A DNA stretch of 64,000 bases from positions 1,674,001 through 1,738,000 of the forward strand of contig NZ_JAVAJF010000001.1 in NCBI RefSeq assembly GCF_030718085.1. The letters run 5' to 3'. This document shows positions 26,396 to 36,884 of the stretch, in pieces (positions within the stretch are counted from its first letter, which is position 1; each line of letters starts with the position of its first letter). Below the pieces are notes generated by a model. That model made no database searches and was not told where the DNA came from. It saw nothing but the letters and a program-made list of their open reading frames with translations. The position numbers and the translations under genes are program-made. This DNA is from Marinobacter sp. MDS2. GTDB lineage: Bacteria > Pseudomonadota > Gammaproteobacteria > Pseudomonadales > Oleiphilaceae.

Positions 26396-27874
26396 TTACG
26401 CCTGACTGTCGGCGGATGAGCGGGCCTCATCCGCTCCGTCAGGAATCTGTTCAACCTGCGCCGCTTTAATGCGTTTTCTGACTCCGGTGAACGCCGGCAT
26501 TTTCACTGCGACCGTTAGCCCCGGCATCTCCGCGTCAGGGTGACTATCACTCAGCAGAATTTCCCCCTGGTGAATCTCCGCCACGGCGCTGACCAGACTC
26601 AAACCCAAACCATTACCCGGCAACGAACGACTCTTTCCAACCCGGTAAAAACGTTGGAACACCTGGTCTTTTTCATCATCCGGGATACCAATCCCAGAAT
26701 CCTGAACTTCAAAAATAGCGTTGGCCCCTTCTTTGCGAACCACAACCACAATCCCGCCATGCTCCGGCGTATATTTGATCGCATTGTCGATCAGGTTACT
26801 GACCATCTGGAACAGCAGATCCCGATCCCCCTCAATCATCACCTTGGGCTCCATCACCTGCTTGAACTGCTGATCTTTATCTTCGGCCAACGCTTCGTAG
26901 AGTTCACAAGCGTCGCCCACCAGTTCATCCAGCGAGACGACTTTCATGTCGGCGGTGTTGCCTCGGGTTTCCAGCCGGGCAATTCTCAGCAACGCATTAA
27001 ATGTCGCCAACAACTGATCGGCCTCACCCACGGCCCGACCAACCTGTTCCCGGGCTTCGTCGTTATCCACAGATATCAGGGTTCGTTCCAGCTGGTTACG
27101 CAGCCGGGTGAGCGGGGTTCTCAAATCGTGAGCAATACTATCGGAAACGTGTCGAATGCCTTCCATCAGATACACGATACGGTCGAGCATCTGGTTCAGG
27201 TTTTCCGCCAGCTGGTCGAAGTCGTCTTCGGTACCCCGGGTGGGAATTCTCAAAGACAGATGGCCGTTCATGATACGGCGGGAGGTGTTGTTGATCACTT
27301 CAATACGACGGGTGGTACTTCGGCTCATCAAAAAGCCGCCCAATAGAGCCAGCGCCAAAGTAATGCCCATACCCCAGTTGATCGCGCCTTCGATCACGCG
27401 CTTGAGACTGGTCAGTTCATCGACGTCGCGTCCGACCAATAACCGAAGACCACCCTGAACGTCAAAAATACGGGCACGGGCCAAACGTTCCGGGCCTTGC
27501 CAGCCTACGCTGGAGTCCAGAGTAAAGTTGATCCAACCGCTTTCGGCGGTGCGGCTACCTTCCGGCCAGGCTTCAATATTGCCCGCCAGCTTCAGCAGAT
27601 CATCGGTAGAAAGGAGGTAAACCGTTTTAGCGTTGGGGTCGCGTGCGACACGTTCCCGGATAATGGTAATCAACCCGTTAACGCCTCGCCCGCGGTACTG
27701 CTCCGCGAGGCCTGCAATTTCGGCCTCGATCGTCTCATCAGTCTGAGCGGTCATGAATCCAGCTGTACGCCAGTATATAAATGCCAGAAGCAAAAATACC
27801 GAGGTGGCAAACACCACCATATACAGCAGCGCCAGCTGGAAAGACGACGTTCTGAGCTGACTAAGCAGTTTCAC
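26396..27874 (-). CDS. Membrane sensor histidine kinase (HAMP, OmpR-partner)
   Basis: The 492-residue protein has a transmembrane segment near 12-32, a periplasmic loop of about 130 residues, and a second membrane segment near 160-180. A HAMP domain follows (RRIMNGHLSLRIPTRGTEDDFDQL). HisKA has the phospho-acceptor in DSIAHDLRTPLTRLRN, and the ATPase domain has NLIDNAIKYTPEHG, DSGIGIP and GNGLGLSLV. The GTG at 27874 overlaps the response-regulator stop by 14 bp; a GTG at 27892 is an alternative. The signal is unknown. It partners with the adjacent regulator. Confidence 0.9.
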   Translation of the reverse strand: MKLLSQLRTSSFQLALLYMVVFATSVFLLLAFIYWRTAGFMTAQTDETIEAEIAGLAEQYRGRGVNGLITIIRERVARDPNAKTVYLLSTDDLLKLAGNIEAWPEGSRTAESGWINFTLDSSVGWQGPERLARARIFDVQGGLRLLVGRDVDELTSLKRVIEGAINWGMGITLALALLGGFLMSRSTTRRIEVINNTSRRIMNGHLSLRIPTRGTEDDFDQLAENLNQMLDRIVYLMEGIRHVSDSIAHDLRTPLTRLRNQLERTLISVDNDEAREQVGRAVGEADQLLATFNALLRIARLETRGNTADMKVVSLDELVGDACELYEALAEDKDQQFKQVMEPKVMIEGDRDLLFQMVSNLIDNAIKYTPEHGGIVVVVRKEGANAIFEVQDSGIGIPDDEKDQVFQRFYRVGKSRSLPGNGLGLSLVSAVAEIHQGEILLSDSHPDAEMPGLTVAVKMPAFTGVRKRIKAAQVEQIPDGADEARSSADSQA

Positions 27875-28541
27875 GCAACATGTATCCCGCACCCCGAACT
27901 GTTTGCAGCAAGGGGGTGTCGAATTCCTTATCGATTTTCGCGCGCAGACGGCTGATGTGCACGTCGATCACGTTAGTCTGGGGATCAAAGTGATAGTCCC
28001 AAACCTTCTCCAGCAGCATGGTACGGGTGACCACCTGGCCGGCGTTGCGCATCAGGTATTCCAGCAAACGGAACTCACGGGGCTGAACATCAATGTTCTG
28101 GCCGGAACGTTTGACGGTACGCGCGAGCAGATCCATTTCCAGATCCGCCACTTTCAAAACCGTTTCGGTTTCTGCCGCCTGTCGGTTACGGCGTACCAAG
28201 GATTCGATCCGCGCCAGCAATTCGGTGAAGGAAAACGGTTTGGTCAGGTAATCATCACCACCCCCGCGCAAACCTTCAACCCGGTCGTCCACATCGCCCA
28301 AGGCGCTCAAAATCAGCACGGGGACCTGGTTGCCGGTGGCCCGCACCGTCTTGATAATAGAAAGGCCGTCCATGCCCGGCAGCATGCGATCCACAATCAT
28401 GATGTCGTACTCTTCACTCGCAGCCATCATCATGCCGTCTTTACCATCGGCAGCATGATCCACTACGAAATCGGATTCCTTCAGCCCCTTTACCAGGTAA
28501 CTTGCTACATCCTGATCGTCTTCGATTACCAGTGCTTTCAC
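27861..28541 (-). CDS. OmpR-family response regulator
   Basis: The 226-residue protein has a receiver domain with acidic pair near residues 8-9, phospho-acceptor D51 in IMIVDRMLPG, and conserved K101 in YLTKPFS. An OmpR-type winged helix follows (LEYLMRNAGQVVTRTMLLEKVWDYHFDPQTNVIDVHISRLRAKID). The GTG at 28541 is chosen because AGGAGG lies about 8 nt upstream; longer frames lack this. It overlaps the partner kinase by 14 bp. Target genes are unknown. The pair resembles envelope or metal-stress systems, but that is not shown. Confidence 0.93.
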   Translation of the reverse strand: MKALVIEDDQDVASYLVKGLKESDFVVDHAADGKDGMMMAASEEYDIMIVDRMLPGMDGLSIIKTVRATGNQVPVLILSALGDVDDRVEGLRGGGDDYLTKPFSFTELLARIESLVRRNRQAAETETVLKVADLEMDLLARTVKRSGQNIDVQPREFRLLEYLMRNAGQVVTRTMLLEKVWDYHFDPQTNVIDVHISRLRAKIDKEFDTPLLQTVRGAGYMLRETA

Positions 28542-28645
28542 CGGTGAGCCCTCCTGATAGCGGATAACATTAACTCTAAGGTTACGAAGAACTGGCAGCG
28601 CGGGCCAGTTACGATCTTGTAAGAGGGTGTCGCGTCTGGCGACGG

Positions 28646-29425
28646 TCAAGCTGTGGCACTGAACCATCCCAGCGTCTGCTCAGTTGCCCCCGAAGGTCTG
28701 TACTCTGCACTGACCCAGCCCTCGTACCCCATGTTATCCAATGCTGTAAAAACATTCGAAAAGTTAATCTCGCCAGTGCCCGGTTCGTGCCGACCCGGAT
28801 TATCGGCAAATTGCACATGAGCAATCCACGGCAGCAGACACTCCACAGACCGGACCAGATCCCCTTCCATAATCTGCATGTGGTAGATGTCGTACTGCAA
28901 GCGCACGTTATCGGCATCTACTTCTTCAATCAGCGCCATCACCTTGCCGGTGGTATCCAGCATAAAACCGGGCATATCCACTCTCGAGTTGATCGCTTCA
29001 AGGCACAAGGTCAATCCGGCCTCGGCAAAGCGCTCGGCGGCATACTGCACATTCTCCACTAACGTGCGCCAGGCTTCGTCCTCAGTCAGCGTTTCCGGCT
29101 TCAACCCGGCCAAGCAATTCAGCTGCTTACAACCCAGCACTTTGGCATAGGTAATGCCTTGCTCAACCCCGGCACGGAACTCCTCAATCCGGTCAGGCAA
29201 GCAGGCAATCCCCCGCTCGCCAGCATCCCAGTTGCCAGGCGGCAGGTTAAACAACACCTGAGTCAGCTCATTAGCCTTCAACTCCGCCGCAATAGCCTCG
29301 GCCGGCCACTCATACGGAAACAAAAATTCCACGCCACTGAACCCCGCAGCCCGGGCCCTGGCAAACCGCTCAAGAAACGGCACCTCTGTGAACAACATCG
29401 ACAAATTAGCGGCAAAACGGGGCAT
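28646..29425 (-). CDS. hyi: Hydroxypyruvate isomerase
   Basis: The 259-residue protein belongs to the xylose-isomerase-like TIM barrel family. It opens MPRFAANLSMLFTEVPFLERFARARAAGFSGVEFLFPYEW and has LPPGNWDAGERGIA and AKVLGCKQLNCLAG. Hyi interconverts hydroxypyruvate and tartronate semialdehyde. AGGAG precedes the ATG. It lies 22 nt after the glxR-like gene, and this pairing supports glyoxylate metabolism. Confidence 0.9.
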   Translation of the reverse strand: MPRFAANLSMLFTEVPFLERFARARAAGFSGVEFLFPYEWPAEAIAAELKANELTQVLFNLPPGNWDAGERGIACLPDRIEEFRAGVEQGITYAKVLGCKQLNCLAGLKPETLTEDEAWRTLVENVQYAAERFAEAGLTLCLEAINSRVDMPGFMLDTTGKVMALIEEVDADNVRLQYDIYHMQIMEGDLVRSVECLLPWIAHVQFADNPGRHEPGTGEINFSNVFTALDNMGYEGWVSAEYRPSGATEQTLGWFSATA

Positions 29426-29447
29426 AGCAATCTCCTGAAACTAAATC

Positions 29448-30359
29448 TTATTCCTTGGGCCCACGGCCCAGAGAACCCATCAACGCGCCGTTCACGTGTT
29501 CCAACTCAAGTAAAAGCCCACTGTGGTCCACCTCACTGTGCCCGTTCGCCACCAGTGATAAGTATTCATTATGCACCTGCTGCGACAACGGCAACGTCAG
29601 CCCCTCGGCACGGGCCTCATCGAGAATCATCCGTAAATCCTTCAATTGAATCCGCGCCGGCGCACCCGGCGCAAAATCCCGATCAATCATCCGCTGGCCA
29701 TGCAATTCCAGAATCCGACTCCCGGCAAACCCGCCCATCAAAGCCTCACGCACCGCCGCCGGATCCGCGCCGCCCTTAGCCGCCAACAGCAACGCTTCAG
29801 ACACCGCACCAATGGTAATCCCGACAATCGCCTGATTCGCCAGCTTAGCCAACTGCCCTGCCCCCACCGGCCCAATGCGGGTGCACTTTCCCAGCACCTC
29901 AAACACCGGCAAAGCCCGAGCCACATCCGCCTCGGCACCACCCGCCATAATGCTCAATCGAGCCTCAGCCGCACCCACCGTGCCACCCGACACCGGCGCA
30001 TCCAAATACCCTACACCCTGCTCTGCCGCCAAAGCCGCGTGACCACGCGCCACCGACGGCTGCACCGAACTCATATCAATCAACAGCGCGCCTTCCTTCA
30101 ATGCGGCAATCGCACCCTTCCCCACCAGCACATCATCCACCACCTGCCCGTTCTCCAGCATGGTGATCACCACATCTGCATCGGCGACCGCTTCGGCAGG
30201 TGACTTGGCGATGGTGGCTTCGTCGGCAAACGGCTCGCACTTACTCTCGGTGCGGTTCCACAACGTCATCGGATAGCCTGCATTCAGCAGGTTTCGGGTC
30301 ATAGGCGCGCCCATCAAACCAATACCAAGAAAGGCGATCTTGGGTAATTCTGTACTCAT
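29448..30359 (-). CDS. glxR: Tartronate semialdehyde reductase / 2-hydroxy-3-oxopropionate reductase
   Basis: The 303-residue protein is a beta-hydroxyacid dehydrogenase. Its NAD(P) fold starts IAFLGIGLMGAPMTRNLLNAG. Conserved substrate-binding DAPVSGGTVGAAEARLSIMAGG lies near 115-135, and KLANQAIVGITIGAVSEALLLAAKGG around 170-195 holds the catalytic lysine. MSTELPK at 30359 is the likely start. A longer frame to 30494 reads through palindromic copy C and is rejected. Pairing with hyi favours GlxR over 3-hydroxyisobutyrate dehydrogenase, but the latter cannot be excluded from sequence alone. Confidence 0.82.
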   Translation of the reverse strand: MSTELPKIAFLGIGLMGAPMTRNLLNAGYPMTLWNRTESKCEPFADEATIAKSPAEAVADADVVITMLENGQVVDDVLVGKGAIAALKEGALLIDMSSVQPSVARGHAALAAEQGVGYLDAPVSGGTVGAAEARLSIMAGGAEADVARALPVFEVLGKCTRIGPVGAGQLAKLANQAIVGITIGAVSEALLLAAKGGADPAAVREALMGGFAGSRILELHGQRMIDRDFAPGAPARIQLKDLRMILDEARAEGLTLPLSQQVHNEYLSLVANGHSEVDHSGLLLELEHVNGALMGSLGRGPKE

Positions 30360-30388
30360 CTTTTCGGAATCCCACTGGAAAGTTCGGC

Positions 30389-30501
30389 GAAGTGGTTGGG
30401 CAGGGCTTTCCAAAACTGTGCGGAGCCATGGATGGCGTAGCCCAAGCGTCACAGGGATGTGCCGCAGGAGCGTGTTTTGGAAAGCCCTGCCCAACCACTT
30501 C
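30389..30501. repeat. Palindromic intergenic element, copy C (inverted orientation)
   Basis: Perfect 28-nt arms (30389-30416 and 30474-30501) enclose a 57-nt loop. Its loop is the reverse complement of the shared loop sequence in copies A and B. The outer arm (AGTGGTTGGGCAGGG) is specific to this copy. It lies between glxR and the rpoH terminator. Confidence 0.9.
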
Positions 30502-30545
30502 CACTCGGATATATGAAATTAGATAGTAAACGGATTATACAAACA

Positions 30546-30582
30546 AAAACGCCACCAACCGCGAAACGGTGGTGGCGTTTTC
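30546..30582. terminator. Intrinsic terminator after rpoH
   Basis: AAAACGCCACC and GGTGGCGTTTT form a stem with an inner ACCG/CGGT extension and a CGAAA loop. T runs are present in both directions. It lies 24 nt past the rpoH stop. Confidence 0.85.
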
Positions 30583-30605
30583 AAACATTCAAAACAAAAG
30601 GGCTA

Positions 30606-31466
30606 TCAGGCCGCTTCCGTCATCTGAGCCTTAATCTTCTTCATGGCGTTCTTTTCCAACTGCCGAATCCGCTCAGCAGACACGCCATACTTATCCGCCA
30701 GCTCATGCAGCGTCGACTTACTGTCCGTCAACCAACGCTCACGCAGAATATCCTGGCTGCGCTCATCCAACGCACTCAACGCATGCATCAAACGGCCATT
30801 GGAATCTTCCGACCAATTGGAATTCTCTAGCTGCACAGCCGGATCAGCACGACGATCCTCAAGATAATGAGCCGGCGCCTGATAAACCGCATCGTCATCG
30901 TCGTCCATCGGACCATCAAAAGACGCATCACGGGAAGCCAACCGGCCTTCCATCTCGCGAACCACCTTGGGCTCAACACCCAAATCTGCCGCGACCGCAT
31001 TCAGCTCATCGTGATTCAACCACGCCAGCTTCTTCTTCTGGCTGCGCAGATTAAAGAACAACTTACGCTGCGCCTTGGTGGTCGCCACTTTCACAATGCG
31101 CCAATTGCGCAAAATAAACTCGTGAATCTCAGCCTTGATCCAGTGCACGGCAAACGAAACCAAGCGCACACCGTATTCCGGATTGAAGCGCTTGACGGCT
31201 TTCATCAAGCCAACATTACCTTCCTGAATCAAATCCGCCTGAGCCAGACCGTAGCCCGAATAACTGCGAGCGATATGAACCACAAACCGAAGATGAGAAA
31301 GCACCAACTGGCGTGCCGCCTCTACATCACCGTCGTAATGCAGCCGTTCCGCTAAATCCCGCTCTTCTTCAACCGTAAGAACAGGAATGCGACTTGCCGC
31401 CTGAATATAGGATTCTAGATTCGCGCCCGGAACCAGTCTGTCAGCCAGCTGTAAACTCGTACCCAT
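30606..31466 (-). CDS. rpoH: Heat-shock sigma factor RpoH (sigma-32)
   Basis: The 286-residue sigma factor has region 2 ([87 protein letters not shown]), with the RpoH-box QRKLFFNL. Region 4 has [21 protein letters not shown]. RpoH directs RNA polymerase to chaperone and protease genes. GGAGG lies upstream of the ATG. A sigma-E-like promoter sits 47-74 nt upstream. It lies downstream of ftsX, as in E. coli. Confidence 0.97.
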   Translation of the reverse strand: MGTSLQLADRLVPGANLESYIQAASRIPVLTVEEERDLAERLHYDGDVEAARQLVLSHLRFVVHIARSYSGYGLAQADLIQEGNVGLMKAVKRFNPEYGVRLVSFAVHWIKAEIHEFILRNWRIVKVATTKAQRKLFFNLRSQKKKLAWLNHDELNAVAADLGVEPKVVREMEGRLASRDASFDGPMDDDDDAVYQAPAHYLEDRRADPAVQLENSNWSEDSNGRLMHALSALDERSQDILRERWLTDSKSTLHELADKYGVSAERIRQLEKNAMKKIKAQMTEAA

Positions 31467-31512
31467 GCATTAACCTCCGAACCTGACGGACTTAAAATAT
31501 ATCAACAAACTG

Positions 31513-31540
31513 CAAGACCGCCAAGATCATAATAAGTTCC
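31513..31540 (-). promoter_or_regulatory. Predicted sigma-E/AlgU-type promoter for rpoH
   Basis: On the minus strand GGAACTT, then 16 nt, then TCTTG. Spacer length and the GAACTT hexamer match the sigma-E promoter class, and the -10 differs from the usual TCTGA at two bases. Sigma-E control of rpoH is known in E. coli and Pseudomonas. The site ends 47 nt before the rpoH start. Confidence 0.6.
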
Positions 31541-31672
31541 AGAGAATTCCAGTAAAACGTTCATTATCAACAACCTGGAAAACTCACCGTACCTGCCTGA
31601 AACGCCACATCAATTTCGTCAAGCTACGCCAGCTCAAGCTTCAAATTCAATACGGTATTCCCGTGATCTGCG

Positions 31673-32680
31673 TCACCCACCGGCAATCTCGCCCGGCTCT
31701 ATATCGTCCAGATGACGCTTTACGGCCACCCAAGCGCCCAACCAGCCTAACAGCATTGCGATGATAATCAATGCTGCCGCGCCCTCAAAGCCCAGCCCCT
31801 GCAAGGCAAACTCACTGCGATACAAGGCAGCCAGACGTTCTATAGGACCGTTTAGCCACCACAACGAGGTCTGAATCAACACCCAGGCAACCAGACCGCC
31901 GCCCACGCCAAACCAGGCGCCAGTGTACAAGAACGGCCTGCGCACAAACGCATCCGTGCCGCCCACCAGCTTCGCCACCAGAATCTCATCGCGACGATTC
32001 TCGATCGCTAAACGTACGGTATTACCGATCACCAGGATCACCGCCGCACCCAACAACAGTGACAATGCCCATACCGCTCGCGCCAGAATATCAGTCATTG
32101 CATTCAAACGCTGCAACCAGCCGAGATCGACCTGAACCTGATCTACCCGCCCCATACCTTCAACAAAGGCCACCAGTGCCTGCACACTCGCAGCCGTGCG
32201 GGCGCTTTCCTGAGGGGTGATCAACAAAGTATGCGGCAACGGGTTATCACCCAGAAAATCCAATGCATCGCCCAAACCGGAGGCTGCCCGAAATTCGGCC
32301 AGGGCCTGATCCCGCTCCACCAGCTCGACCGACAATATTCGGCCGTCACTGTCAATGTCACGAGTCAGCTCGCGGGCCTGCAGTACAGACGTATCCATAC
32401 TCAAGTACGCGGTGATCCGGGCACTGCTTTCCCAACCGGCACTCACCCCCTGCAAACTGGTCAGCAATAACAGCAAAGCCACCGGCAACGCCAGCGCCAC
32501 GCCCATCACGGTCCATGTCATCAAACTGGCGACCGGTGCTTTCAACAAACGCCGAGCGGACGCGCGAGCCACCTTACGATGGTGGTCGAGATAACTTCGG
32601 GCCTGATTGTTAATCGGAGATTTCGAACGCGTGGCAGCACCACGGGGGTTATCGGGCTTCTGTTTTTGGTCAGCGGCCAT
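31673..32680 (-). CDS. ftsX: Cell-division ABC transporter permease-like FtsX
   Basis: The 335-residue membrane protein has a charged cytoplasmic N-terminus of about 45 residues. TM1 (ASLMTWTVMGVALALPVALLLLLTSL) precedes a periplasmic domain of about 110 residues. Three C-terminal TM segments follow, including AVWALSLLLGAAVILVIGNTVRLAIENRRDEILVAKLVGGTD, the FtsX permease signature. FtsX works with FtsE at the septum to control peptidoglycan amidases. Its start overlaps ftsE by 11 bp. It lies between ftsE and rpoH. Confidence 0.95.
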   Translation of the reverse strand: MAADQKQKPDNPRGAATRSKSPINNQARSYLDHHRKVARASARRLLKAPVASLMTWTVMGVALALPVALLLLLTSLQGVSAGWESSARITAYLSMDTSVLQARELTRDIDSDGRILSVELVERDQALAEFRAASGLGDALDFLGDNPLPHTLLITPQESARTAASVQALVAFVEGMGRVDQVQVDLGWLQRLNAMTDILARAVWALSLLLGAAVILVIGNTVRLAIENRRDEILVAKLVGGTDAFVRRPFLYTGAWFGVGGGLVAWVLIQTSLWWLNGPIERLAALYRSEFALQGLGFEGAAALIIIAMLLGWLGAWVAVKRHLDDIEPGEIAGG

Positions 32681-33362
32681 TCAGACCTCCTCCAACCGAG
32701 GCGCTACCGCCTGCGATCAGTTCACCGTGGTCCAGAGTCAGTCGGCGGCGGCCCATTTGGTTAATCAAGGCGATGTCGTGAGTGGCGATCAACACCGTGA
32801 CACCCACCTGACTGAATTCGGTAAACAACTGCATGATGTCGGCCGACAACTGAGGGTCAAGGTTACCGGTAGGCTCATCCGCCAGCAGCACCGGAGGTTT
32901 GTTGACCACCGCCCGGGCAATACCAACCCGCTGCTGCTCACCACCGGACAACTGCATGGGGTTCATTTTTTCTTTGCTCAGCAGGCCAACCTTGTCCAGG
33001 GCTGCCCGCACCCGGCGACCGATGTCACGCGGAGCAACGCCCATGACTTCAAGCGGCATCGCCACATTGTCAAACACGCTGCGGTCGAACAACAACTGAT
33101 GGTTCTGAAAGACCACGCCGATGTGGCGCCGAATGTAGGGAATCTGTCGTTTCGGCAGGCTGTTCAGTCGCTGCCCGCCGACCACCACCTCACCGGCGGT
33201 CGGCCGCTCCATCACCATGATAAGTTTCAACAAGGTACTTTTACCGGCACCGGAATGGCCGGTAAGGAACGCCAGCTCACCCCGCCCCAGATGAAAATTC
33301 ACCTGGCGCAGAGCGGTGTGATCGGAGTCGTAGCGCTTGGTTACCTGACGAAACTCTATCAT
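32670..33362 (-). CDS. ftsE: Cell-division ATP-binding protein FtsE
   Basis: The 230-residue ABC ATPase has Walker A GHSGAGKST, the signature LSGGEQQRVGIARAVV, Walker B LLADEPTGNLDP and the H-loop IATHD. It forms the FtsEX complex that couples ATP hydrolysis to activation of cell-wall hydrolases during division. It lies 27 nt after ftsY and overlaps ftsX by 11 bp. Confidence 0.97.
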   Translation of the reverse strand: MIEFRQVTKRYDSDHTALRQVNFHLGRGELAFLTGHSGAGKSTLLKLIMVMERPTAGEVVVGGQRLNSLPKRQIPYIRRHIGVVFQNHQLLFDRSVFDNVAMPLEVMGVAPRDIGRRVRAALDKVGLLSKEKMNPMQLSGGEQQRVGIARAVVNKPPVLLADEPTGNLDPQLSADIMQLFTEFSQVGVTVLIATHDIALINQMGRRRLTLDHGELIAGGSASVGGGLNGR

Positions 33363-33389
33363 CTGGGCTGAGGCTCCCGGGCCTGGGTA

Positions 33390-34643
<1,254 letters not shown>

Positions 34644-34801
34644 AGTCTTACCATCTGTCTGAAAATGGGCGCGCGAAAGAAAGCGCACATTCTAGCAGAC
34701 TGCCGGCGCTAAGTGATGGGGCGCTCGATTATCGCTCACTTCAGGCTTTCCGGTACTATGGCCCTCAAATTCACCCCACATCCAGTACCGCGGAGCGAAC
34801 C

Positions 34802-35440
34802 ATGGCGAAACGTAAATCTGCCCCCAGAAAACCGGGGTCCGGCGCACCACAAAACGCTGGCCAAGGCGGCAACGGAGAGCTGCGGATCATCGGCGGTGAC
34901 TGGCGCAGCCGAAAACTGCGTTTCCCGGATGTGGGCGGCGTGCGCCCGAGCCCGGCCCGTATTCGTGAAACCCTGTTCAATTGGCTGAATTACCAAGTGG
35001 CCGGGAGCGACTGTCTGGACCTGTTTGCCGGTTCGGGTGCGCTGGGCCTCGAAGCCCTGTCTCGCGGCGCCGAACAAGCCACGCTGGTGGACCACACCCC
35101 CGCACTGGCGAAAGCACTGCGGGACAACCTGAGGCTGCTGAAGTCAGACAAGGGCGCGGTGATCTGCCAGGACGTTGAACGCTTCCTGAGCCACCGTCAA
35201 CAACCCCCATTCGACATCGTGTTTATGGACCCACCGTTTCGCCAGGGCTGGCTGGACAAACTGTTCCCGCTGCTGGATTCGGAACAATGGCTAAAACCCG
35301 GAGGCTGGGTGTACGTGGAGCATGAAAGTGAGCTGCGCACTCCGCCAACCCCGAAAAGCTGGGAACTGCACCGCCAGAAAACTGCGGGACAGGTCACCTA
35401 CAGCCTGTACCGCGTGACCATCGAAACGGCTCCGGAATAA
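34802..35440 (+). CDS. rsmD: 16S rRNA m2G966 methyltransferase RsmD
   Basis: The 212-residue methyltransferase has LRIIGGDWRSRKLRFPDVGGVRPSPARIRETLFNWL near the N-terminus. SAM-binding LDLFAGSGALGLEALSRGA and catalytic MDPPFRQGWLDKLF (D-P-P-F) follow. RsmD modifies 16S rRNA at G966. It is divergent from ftsY, a known gammaproteobacterial arrangement. Downstream is a bidirectional terminator shared with the desaturase gene. Confidence 0.95.
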   Translation: MAKRKSAPRKPGSGAPQNAGQGGNGELRIIGGDWRSRKLRFPDVGGVRPSPARIRETLFNWLNYQVAGSDCLDLFAGSGALGLEALSRGAEQATLVDHTPALAKALRDNLRLLKSDKGAVICQDVERFLSHRQQPPFDIVFMDPPFRQGWLDKLFPLLDSEQWLKPGGWVYVEHESELRTPPTPKSWELHRQKTAGQVTYSLYRVTIETAPE

Positions 35441-35473
35441 AACCGGCCAACATCCCATCGGCTTTAAACGAAA

Positions 35474-35504
35474 AAAGCCCGAATGACCAGGTCACTCGGG
35501 CTTT
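35474..35504. terminator. Bidirectional terminator between rsmD and the desaturase gene
   Basis: AAAGCCCGA and TCGGGCTTT form the outer stem, with an inner TGACC/GGTCA stem. A-run on the left and T-rich tail on the right allow use from either convergent gene. Confidence 0.85.
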
Positions 35505-35522
35505 CTTCAGTGCGGCGGCTAA

Positions 35523-36701
35523 TCAGCTCACCGGGCGCAGCGAATAGGCTCGCAAGTGCGCTGAAAACTCTTCCAGGTACCGTATGCCACTGGCTTCGGC
35601 ATCCTTGCACCACTCCATCAAGGCCTGCAGTTTTTCCTGAGGCTTCAGGCCACGCTGGCGCCACAGCAGTTGCAGCTCCTGATGCTTTTCATAGATCTGA
35701 CGCAGAATCTCATTGCGTTCCAGAACCGTCTCCAGATGCGCCTTTTCACGCGGCTTGATGAGCGCTTCTTCCCGGTGCAGCAAACGCTTCAGCTTGCGGT
35801 ACATCGGGCGAATTTCCTCATCCATCAACGACCGCTGCTGACGCAAGACCGGCTTCATGACCCGCTTACGATACTGGCGCATGATGTCAAACCGGTTGTT
35901 GGCAATGGCCTGCACCGTTTCTACATCCACGTCCAGTTTGCCGGGAACGTGGTGTGCAATCGGGCGGTAGCCTTTCGGCTTGGCCAGACCAAACAACTGG
36001 AACAGGCGAATATAACCCCAGCCAATATCCACTTCGAACCAGCGGCGCGACAGTTTTGCCGAGTTCGGGTAGGTGTGGTGGTTGTTGTGCAGCTCTTCAC
36101 CGCCGATCAAAATACCGAGCGGTGAAATATTGTGGGCATTATCGGCACACTCGTAGTTCCGGTACCCCAGGTAGTGACCCAGCCCGTTCACCACACCAGC
36201 GGCCCAAATCGGGATCCACATCATCTGCAGCGCCCAAATCCAGATACCGTTGACACCAAACAGCGCCAGATTGATCACCGCCATCAGCGTGATGCCCATA
36301 AACTTGTGCGGGGTATACACCTTGCGTTCAATCCAGTCTTCCGGAGTGCGCTGGCCATAACGCTGGAGAATCTCGGGCGTTGCGGAGGCGGCGTACAACT
36401 CTGCACCTTCAAACAGCACCTTACGCACACCAAGAACGACCGGGCTATGGGGGTCTTCTTCGGTTTCACACTTGGCGTGGTGTTTGCGGTGAATGGCGGT
36501 CCATTCTTTGGTGTTCTGGGCTGTGGTTAACCACAGCCAGAAACGGAAAAAGTGTTTCAGAACCGGATGCAAATCCAGAGCGTTATGAGCCGAATGTCGA
36601 TGCAGGTACAGCGTAACACTGACGATCGTGATGTGAGTCATCACCAAGGCAGCTGCAATCAACTGCCAGACAGAAAGGTCTAAAAGACCATTAAACCACA
36701 T
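35523..36701 (-). CDS. Membrane fatty acid desaturase (acyl-CoA/delta-9 type)
   Basis: The 392-residue protein has the three histidine boxes of membrane desaturases: HRHSAH at 34-39, HRKHH at 71-75, and HNNHH in the middle. Hydrophobic segments lie near 10-30 and 120-170. The C-terminal 130 residues are charged helical, an extension beyond the minimal desaturase. It probably inserts a double bond into saturated acyl chains using oxygen and an electron donor. GAGGAAATTTT precedes the ATG. A FabR/DesT-like palindrome lies 89-106 nt upstream. Confidence 0.88.
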   Translation of the reverse strand: MWFNGLLDLSVWQLIAAALVMTHITIVSVTLYLHRHSAHNALDLHPVLKHFFRFWLWLTTAQNTKEWTAIHRKHHAKCETEEDPHSPVVLGVRKVLFEGAELYAASATPEILQRYGQRTPEDWIERKVYTPHKFMGITLMAVINLALFGVNGIWIWALQMMWIPIWAAGVVNGLGHYLGYRNYECADNAHNISPLGILIGGEELHNNHHTYPNSAKLSRRWFEVDIGWGYIRLFQLFGLAKPKGYRPIAHHVPGKLDVDVETVQAIANNRFDIMRQYRKRVMKPVLRQQRSLMDEEIRPMYRKLKRLLHREEALIKPREKAHLETVLERNEILRQIYEKHQELQLLWRQRGLKPQEKLQALMEWCKDAEASGIRYLEEFSAHLRAYSLRPVS

Positions 36702-36789
36702 AAAATTTCCTCAAAAATCAATCTACTTCGACATACGGCACGAGAACACTACTGCGGGCATTCGAAGGGAATTATTCGACCCACACTTT

Positions 36790-36807
36790 AGCGTACAGCT
36801 GTACGCC
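36790..36807. promoter_or_regulatory. Predicted FabR/DesT-type operator upstream of the desaturase
   Basis: AGCGTACAGCTGTACGCC contains a perfect 16-bp palindrome (36791-36806), about 90 nt before the desaturase start and 78 nt before mutM. It resembles inverted repeats bound by TetR-family fatty-acid regulators of the FabR/DesT type. The regulator gene is not in the window. Confidence 0.5.
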
Positions 36808-36884
36808 AGAACAACCGTATTTGGTGGACTTTTTGTTACCGTTTACACTTATTCGTTTCGCAAGCGGCAAACGGCGGAGGTTCA

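Noticed and set aside
29448..30494. Longer glxR start
   Set aside because: It would translate through copy C; the natural start is at 30359.
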